DNA from: Actinobacteria bacterium ADurb.Bin346
Lineage (GTDB): Bacteria; Actinomycetota; Humimicrobiia; Humimicrobiales; Humimicrobiaceae
DNA length: 11,811 nt
Assembly: GCA_002068775.1 (NCBI GenBank)
Contig: MWAX01000111.1
Coordinates: 1-11,811, forward strand
Reading direction: 5' to 3'
A program made the position numbers and the translations under genes. Positions 11,593 to 11,811 of this stretch are shown here, piece after piece. Within the stretch, counting starts at the first letter, position 1; every line of letters begins with the position of its first letter. Under the pieces are notes generated by a model. The model did not search any database. It was not told the origin of the DNA and saw only the letters and a list, made by a program, of their open reading frames with translations.

Positions 11593-11811
11593 TTTTGTTG
11601 GCAGCTCCTATTCTTTTTAATATAGGCGGGTGAGAGAATAAAGTATATTCAAGCATAGGGCAGGGAGAGACATTTGAAAGATTTGAGACTGCAAGTTTTT
11701 TAAATATCTCAATCTGTGCGTCAGTATTTTGCGTCAGTTCCATTGCGGATCTGTCGGCAACTCTTTCAAACCTCCTTGATATAAAATTGTCAAGCGGCAT
11801 AATCAAATATG
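11585..11811 (-). CDS. M48 family metalloprotease (Ste24/HtpX-like), C-terminal part
   Basis: The last ~74 residues of a membrane zinc protease; the gene runs out of the window at the right edge. The segment PLDNFISRRFERVADRSAM contains the ExxAD motif whose Glu is the third zinc ligand in Ste24-type enzymes. HExxH would lie upstream, outside the window. The later FSHPPILKRI is the conserved C-terminal signature. The TTG at 11806 is not a start: the frame stays open to the edge and conserved sequence precedes it. Such proteases act in membrane-protein quality control; the CAAX-processing role is eukaryotic. The stop overlaps the acyltransferase start by 8 bases, making one envelope-related operon. 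Confidence 0.85.
   Translation of the reverse strand, partial: YLIMPLDNFISRRFERVADRSAMELTQNTDAQIEIFKKLAVSNLSNVSPCPMLEYTLFSHPPILKRIGAANKNE

Overview
The window suggests a low-GC bacterium, probably anaerobic and free-living. Dense short-spaced genes, Shine-Dalgarno sites, several TTG starts, a GGDEF/HD-GYP protein, a PlsC-type acyltransferase and MscL are all bacterial. Frequent ATA (Ile) and AGG/AGA (Arg) codons and very AT-rich spacers fit a low-GC genome. I cannot name the phylum. No rRNA, tRNA, CRISPR array, insertion sequence or phage gene was seen.

Layout, left to right. 1-120 is the 3' end of an unidentified + strand gene with a CPxC motif. 225-902 is a Prx6/archaeal-type peroxiredoxin preceded by three AT-rich direct repeats and followed by a terminator hairpin. 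1058-2144 holds two adjacent half-size permeases of the COG0701 type, both starting with TTG. A GC-richer, hairpin-rich spacer with a likely terminator separates them from a convergent small HExxH metallopeptidase (2310-2672, - strand). 2800-3539 (+) is best read as one 246-residue, two-transmembrane conserved protein broken by a -1 frameshift at an A7 run. 3592-5121 (-) is a radical SAM protein with a B12-binding-like N-terminus and a DUF4070-like C-terminus. 5371-7046 (-) encodes the phosphoesterase (PE) and polymerase (Pol) modules of LigD-type end joining without the ligase. The two parts lie in different frames meeting at an A9 run, and the Pol part has no start codon of its own. 7308-7736 (+) is MscL with a C-terminal zinc ribbon. 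7803-10334 (-) is a four-PAS, GGDEF, HD-GYP cyclic-di-GMP protein. An extremely AT-rich spacer of about 400 bp follows. 10744-11811 (-) is a translationally coupled pair: the C-terminus of an M48 (Ste24-like) protease, then a PlsC-like acyltransferase.

The most interesting signal is that two genes are each split by a -1 shift at a poly-A run in the coding strand, and in both cases one extra A restores a sensible full-length protein. This could be transcriptional slippage, programmed frameshifting or contingency switching. It could equally be a systematic homopolymer undercall in the assembly. Raw reads and homologue alignments would decide. The other genes are mostly ordinary housekeeping, envelope and signalling functions: peroxide detoxification, osmotic release, phospholipid synthesis, envelope proteolysis, c-di-GMP turnover and DNA end repair. 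I see no single operon tying them into one new system.
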